Positions 6,401-7,280 of a stretch of DNA of 7,280 bases are shown piece after piece (positions within the stretch are counted from its first letter, which is position 1; every line of letters starts with the position of its first letter). The position numbers and the translations under genes are program-made. The notes beneath the pieces were generated by a model. That model was given only the letters and a program-made list of their open reading frames with translations. It made no database searches and was not told the DNA's origin. Origin of the DNA: Verrucomicrobia bacterium UBA3761 (GTDB lineage: Bacteria; Verrucomicrobiota; Kiritimatiellia; RFP12; UBA1067). The stretch is taken from NCBI GenBank assembly GCA_002371135.1, contig DFGB01000084.1, positions 1 through 7,280 on the forward strand, in the 5' to 3' direction.

Positions 6401-7280
6401 GAGAGTATCTCGAAGTCGCCGACGGCTTCACTGGAAAGCGCACGGCGGAAAGCACACTATCGACGACCGTCACGGGTCCGGACGTACTGACGTTCGAGCA
6501 TTGCGAGAAACTGCTGTTCAACGCCGGCCCGTGGTCCGATGTGAGATATCCGCACACACATCCAGATTCATCCTTCTGCGTTTGGGTTGACGGCAAATTG
6601 GCCTATTCGCTTCACGGGCCGACGAACACGATCGGCAGCTGGGTTTCAACCGACATCGCGATTCCCGAAGGGACGCATAAGGTCGATTTCACATATTCCC
6701 ATCGCAGCGGCTACGTAAGCGGCGAGACGGTTCGCATCAAGAGCGTCGCGCTTGCGTCGGCTCAGGAGCCGCCGGTGGATCCCGACTCGTACGCCATCGA
6801 TCCTCTTGCGGTCTGGTACAAGGACTTCAAGACCTCCGAGAAGAATGGCTATACGCTTTCGACGAGCGGCACGACCGCTATTGCGGACGACACATACGGC
6901 TCGACGCTCACCATCGGCGACGCGGCGGTGGTGATCGACACGTCGGCGGCAAATACGAACGAGCTGACCGTCCTCGTCAAATACACCGCCGCGCCGAGCG
7001 TCACATCCGCGCCGGTAGTCGCGTTCGGCGGTATGGCGGGCAAAGATGCGACAGTCGGCCTCGACGTCGGCGCATACACTAAGGCGGACAAGACGCTCGC
7101 CGTTTACCGGAACTTCAACACCGACAACGGCAAGCCGTACGAGTTTGCTTCTGCGCCTGTCCTGTCCGCGACCGGCGGCTATCTGCTTTGCGCGCGCGAC
7201 AACGTACAGGGCTTCAGGGCGTACGTCGGCGAGTCGCTCGACTCGATGACCGGCGAAACGCTTTCCAACGCCAACATCAA
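1..7280 (+). CDS. Giant secreted multidomain protein with C10-type cysteine peptidase and metzincin domains (internal fragment, both ends missing)
   Basis: Frame 1 is open across the whole window: 2426 codons without a stop and no credible start, so this is an internal piece of a larger gene. Family motifs lie in the same frame throughout: a C10 peptidase His motif at residue 84 and NYGWGG at 108-113, a metzincin zinc motif at 1926-1936, and LamG-like domains at about 1192, 1561 and 2269. The residues between are Gly, Thr, Ser, Ala, Val and Asp rich with few Cys, typical of extracellular beta-sheet proteins. Third codon positions are mostly G or C, which supports real coding. The domain types imply export, but the signal peptide and any C-terminal anchor or sorting signal lie outside the window. 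Probable role is extracellular proteolysis combined with substrate binding; substrate is unknown. The frame and coding status are near certain; the overall function is inferred from domains. Confidence 0.95.
433..558 (+). other. Fibronectin-III-like domain, first half
   Basis: Residues 145-186 contain VPLVWHLAPCYTNKIDGFTL, which has the spacing of fibronectin-III strands B and C (hydrophobic-x-Trp, Pro, then a G-(F/Y)-x-(L/V) strand). The remaining strands expected for the fold do not follow directly; a jelly-roll-like domain starts at about residue 188, and Fn3-like strands resume at about 327. I therefore read this as the first half of an interrupted Fn3 fold. It directly follows the C10 peptidase domain, a common position for Fn3 or Ig modules in secreted peptidases. 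It could instead be a short standalone beta segment. Confidence 0.45.
562..978 (+). other. Jelly-roll (MAM/galactose-binding-like) beta-sandwich domain
   Basis: Residues 188-326. It opens with RFADDFANSTGVASGEKFKV, a pattern seen at the start of many secreted jelly-roll domains (Phe-x-Asp-Asp-Phe, then a short variable region). It continues with SVLEFDVQSRY at 235-245, then VRLRFKLACTW near 296-305, and closes with SPDFIIDNVSLSG at 314-326. The closing D-F-x-I-D-N-V strand is a hallmark of MAM-like and choice-of-anchor type sandwiches, in which the Asp lies beside a metal or ligand site. Such domains usually bind carbohydrate or mediate adhesion, but no binding residue can be assigned here. 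It appears inserted between two Fn3-like halves. Confidence 0.6.
979..1152 (+). other. Fibronectin-III-like domain, second half
   Basis: Residues 327-384. The segment IYRYTVSGLEDGANYAFTVT at 347-366 matches Fn3 strands E and F: a Tyr/Val strand, the SGLxxGxxY turn and the Tyr-x-Phe-x-Val strand. SNAATTRI at 377-384 fits the last strand. The expected first Fn3 strands are not immediately upstream but lie before the jelly-roll, at about 145-186. Fn3 modules act as spacers or binding platforms in secreted bacterial hydrolases. The E-F signature is clear; the proposal that the two halves make one fold is inference. Confidence 0.6.
1165..1500 (+). other. Ig-like beta-sandwich of unrecognised family
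   Basis: Residues 389-500, opened by a Thr-Pro-Glu-Pro linker. The region alternates hydrophobic strands and Asp/Asn-rich turns, including FFIECARDIVNDIDVDCNAA at 410-429, then VSVEV-like and FTVHVDA strands at 449-463, and MLILTLVATNADG at 477-489. The size of about 110 residues and the strand count fit an Ig-like or cadherin-like fold. Three cysteines (C401, C414, C426) lie close together near the start, and two could pair if the protein is exported to an oxidising environment. No catalytic motif is visible. I do not recognise a named family; it is probably a structural spacer between the cysteine peptidase block and the long repeat stalk. Confidence 0.4.
1501..2019 (+). repeat. Beta-strand repeat stalk, part 1 (autotransporter-passenger-like, FTG repeats)
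   Basis: Residues 501-673 are built from short strands rich in Gly, Thr, Ala, Val and Phe. A degenerate unit recurs: a hydrophobic residue or Met, two or three residues, then F-T-G followed by a strand such as TLAF, KISG or GITL. It is seen at F570, F591 and F615, spaced 21 and 24 residues apart, close to one turn of a beta-solenoid. Related units return further on at F918 (FAG) and F1085 (FTG). Strings such as LAGGTLKI resemble the autotransporter-associated beta-strand repeat found in large surface proteins. The likely role is an extended stalk. The repeats are too diverged for me to see a DNA-level tandem repeat. Confidence 0.5.
2026..3564 (+). other. Beta-strand repeat stalk, part 2 (second solenoid-like block)
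   Basis: Residues 676-1188. The block begins with VWTGTSWFGENYTAKWSDGL and PENGDYVIF, which matches the common opening of autotransporter-type stalk blocks (Trp-x-Gly, then a Trp about a dozen residues later, then P-x-x-G-D-x-V-x-F). A second WNG motif at 821-823 opens GTVVFENYT. From about 880 the sequence is strand after strand of Ala/Val/Thr/Gly, for example GACELTVAGTLASPL and GAKLTLADGGTI, ending with VTLDGGTIEFVD at 1153-1164. No enzyme motif is visible. The first 120 codons (2041-2400) have much lower G+C at third positions than the rest (see findings), suggesting a different history. Function is inferred to be structural or adhesive. Confidence 0.5.
3574..4215 (+). other. Concanavalin/LamG-like lectin domain, copy 1
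   Basis: Residues 1192-1405. It starts with TAVWVSGEF and contains LLVWYSLPSNGAPVANAVPL at 1249-1268, YMLLEVWAINVNHSSHGTAF at 1318-1337, an internal NTTLRFAG strand, and closes with MEIKGVALFANEWVDPEDL at 1382-1400. The closing pattern (I-K-G-V-A-L-F-x-x-x-W/L-x-x-E-D/E) is the usual final strand and helix of LamG-like/concanavalin sandwiches in secreted bacterial proteins. The order of strands can be matched with the domain starting at about residue 2269. These domains usually bind glycans or act as passive beta-sandwich spacers; no calcium or sugar ligand residues can be assigned from sequence alone. Confidence 0.55.
4216..4680 (+). other. Spacer module with a Tyr-x-Ser-x-x-(D/E)-Ala type motif, function unknown
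   Basis: Residues 1406-1560 lie between two LamG-like domains. TYYRSVTDALFAIVRGDVDA at 1428-1447 followed by DTVQVLDGSS resembles the unit found repeatedly in large secreted bacterial proteins in which a Tyr-(x)-Ser/Thr-Leu/Val-x-(E/D)-Ala helix precedes a Gly/Asp-x-Val-x-Leu strand, as in right-handed beta-helix starter modules. The remainder, with TYTKLKIAIAKIDNGIVVLE at 1474-1493, is mixed strand and helix. A Cys at 1500 is isolated. I do not recognise a named family and see no catalytic motif, so I treat it as a linker or a single beta-helix unit. Confidence 0.3.
4681..5160 (+). other. Concanavalin/LamG-like domain, copy 2
   Basis: Residues 1561-1720. Strands include KPIYLTLPSSVNDFTVSFDT at 1578-1597, GTLVSWDSGDHDIRIVV at 1605-1621, then GEHYIEVIYYRGSGTTIKVD at 1653-1672. 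The Gly-x-H-x-(I/V)-x-V-x-(Y/R) strand followed by a short turn and x-I-x-V-D-G is the most typical LamG-like feature, where the ligand asks for a described 'V-D-G' hairpin. It ends with LAGLKVKNFRWGKSPTEPG at 1707-1725, where the closing strand (x-I/L-K-V-K-N-F-R-W-G) replaces the usual final helix. It sits directly before the linker to the metallopeptidase and may present substrate to it, which is inference. Confidence 0.5.
5332..6045 (+). other. Metzincin-type zinc metallopeptidase domain (reprolysin/M12-like)
   Basis: Residues 1778-2015, a full-length domain for the family. It opens with FDTIDVLFVYDTPGKAYVES, the usual first strand (I-D-V-L-x-V-Y-T/D). It continues with FWFRMVGVH at 1832-1840, LDLRDRYGADVIVTPTT at 1867-1883 (LR-x-x-x-G-A-D-x-V), and a GGYGGLA segment matching the family's G-x-C-G-x-A. 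The zinc site is HEIGHNMSLNH at 1926-1936, giving ligands H1926, H1930 and H1936 and catalytic E1927. A Met-turn is likely at SSVMAE with M1968, followed by FSSKNHIYHG, which matches the F-S-N-P-x-x-x-Y-x-G after the Met-turn in M12-like enzymes. The domain ends in an AAPYVSQWR helix. The usual Gly after the second His is S1933. Only two Cys (C1824, C1977) are present, so the multi-disulfide pattern of snake-venom-type enzymes is absent. All core catalytic residues are present, so activity is expected. Confidence 0.85.
6061..6300 (+). other. Chitobiase/beta-hexosaminidase C-terminal-like beta domain
   Basis: Residues 2021-2100. The strand order is FELSFPDPEAEIYYQVYGLN at 2041-2060, then KYTEPFTVPESAGSAYISAY at 2066-2085, then VVKDGVSSATNVVNF. 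This fits the small domain in which a strand ends in I-Y-Y-x-x-x-G, a Y-x-x-P-F-x-(V/L) segment follows, and an I-x-A-Y-x-x-x-D-G-x-x-S-x strand closes. Such domains are common behind catalytic domains in secreted hydrolases and act as spacers or glycan contacts. Its direct position behind the metallopeptidase supports an accessory role. The usual T-x-D-G-S-x-P core is altered here (QVYGLNNNDF), so the family match is moderate. Confidence 0.55.
6301..6759 (+). other. Second jelly-roll-like beta domain (Trp/Gly-rich, ligand-binding type)
   Basis: Residues 2101-2253. Diagnostic pieces appear in order: LGSPKLPWAIYKSIDGGWAE at 2111-2130, STLSTTVTGPDVLTFEHCEK at 2151-2170, SSFCVWVDGKLAYSLHGP at 2190-2207, WVSTDIAIPEGTHKVDFTYS at 2214-2233 and VRIKSVALA at 2244-2252. 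This order (S-x-L-x-T-T-V-x-G-P/G-x-L-x-F, a V-D-G hairpin, then W-x-x-x-x-x-x-I-P-x-G-x-H-x-V-x-F-x-Y) is a known pattern in secreted bacterial beta-sandwiches, usually following a protease or hydrolase. The final strand normally reads x-x-D-x-A-x-(I/L)-D-x-V; here it is IKSVALAS. The domain is therefore a recognised type without a precise function. Confidence 0.55.
6805..7280 (+). other. Concanavalin/LamG-like domain, copy 3, truncated by the right edge
   Basis: Residues 2269-2426, following a Pro-rich linker (QEPPVDPDSYAID). It opens with LAVWYKDF and then GYTLS, parallel to AVWVSGEF and GGYKIT in copy 1. It contains ANTNELTVLVKYTAAPSVTS at 2317-2336 parallel to ANCTNASLLVWYSLPS in copy 1, and GGYLLCARDNVQGFRAYVGE at 2392-2411 parallel to EGYMLLEVWAINV and AFYSG. 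The closing I-K-G-V-A-L-F strand is not reached and should lie just past the window. The shared layout suggests a duplicated module with the copy at residues 1192-1405. Function is presumed glycan or surface binding; ligand residues cannot be assigned. Confidence 0.55.

Noticed and set aside
1..7280. Outer-membrane beta-barrel, sortase or PEP-CTERM anchor
   Set aside because: The stalk suggests a surface or autotransporter-like protein, but no barrel, LPxTG or PEP-CTERM signal is visible in the window. If one exists it lies beyond the right edge.

Overview
The whole 7280-base window is the inside of one very long protein-coding gene on the + strand. Frame 1 stays open from base 1 to base 7280 (2426 complete codons plus two bases) with no stop, and neither the start codon nor the stop codon is present. 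Recognisable protein motifs near the left edge, at about 5.8 kb and at the right edge all fall in this frame, so I see no frameshift. No other gene, RNA gene, promoter, terminator, mobile element or CRISPR array is supported. Residue numbers below count from the first codon of the window, not from the true N-terminus.

Layout by region: (1) C-terminal part of a streptopain-like (family C10) cysteine peptidase domain, with the catalytic His and the Asn/Trp motif, residues 1-142. (2) A fibronectin-III-like fold that appears to be split by an inserted jelly-roll domain, residues 145-384. (3) An Ig-like beta-sandwich, 389-500. (4) About 690 residues of Gly/Thr/Ala/Val-rich beta-strand repeats that look like a beta-solenoid or autotransporter-passenger stalk, 501-1188. 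(5) A concanavalin/LamG-like domain, 1192-1405. (6) A spacer module, then a second LamG-like domain, 1406-1720. (7) A complete metzincin-type zinc metallopeptidase domain with an HExxHxxxxxH motif and a Met-turn, about 1778-2015. (8) A chitobiase/hexosaminidase C-terminal-like beta domain, 2021-2100. (9) A second jelly-roll domain, 2101-2253. (10) A third LamG-like domain running off the right edge.

The picture is a giant secreted or cell-surface multidomain protein carrying two unrelated protease activities separated by a long beta-rich stalk and several probable carbohydrate- or protein-binding beta-sandwiches. A role in degrading or attaching to extracellular protein or glycoprotein is inference from the domain types. 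The high G+C at third codon positions and the mix of C10 peptidase, beta-strand stalk and LamG-like domains resemble large exoproteins of the PVC group (Kiritimatiellota, Verrucomicrobiota or Lentisphaerota, often from animal gut), but this is a low-confidence impression: no taxonomic marker gene is present.
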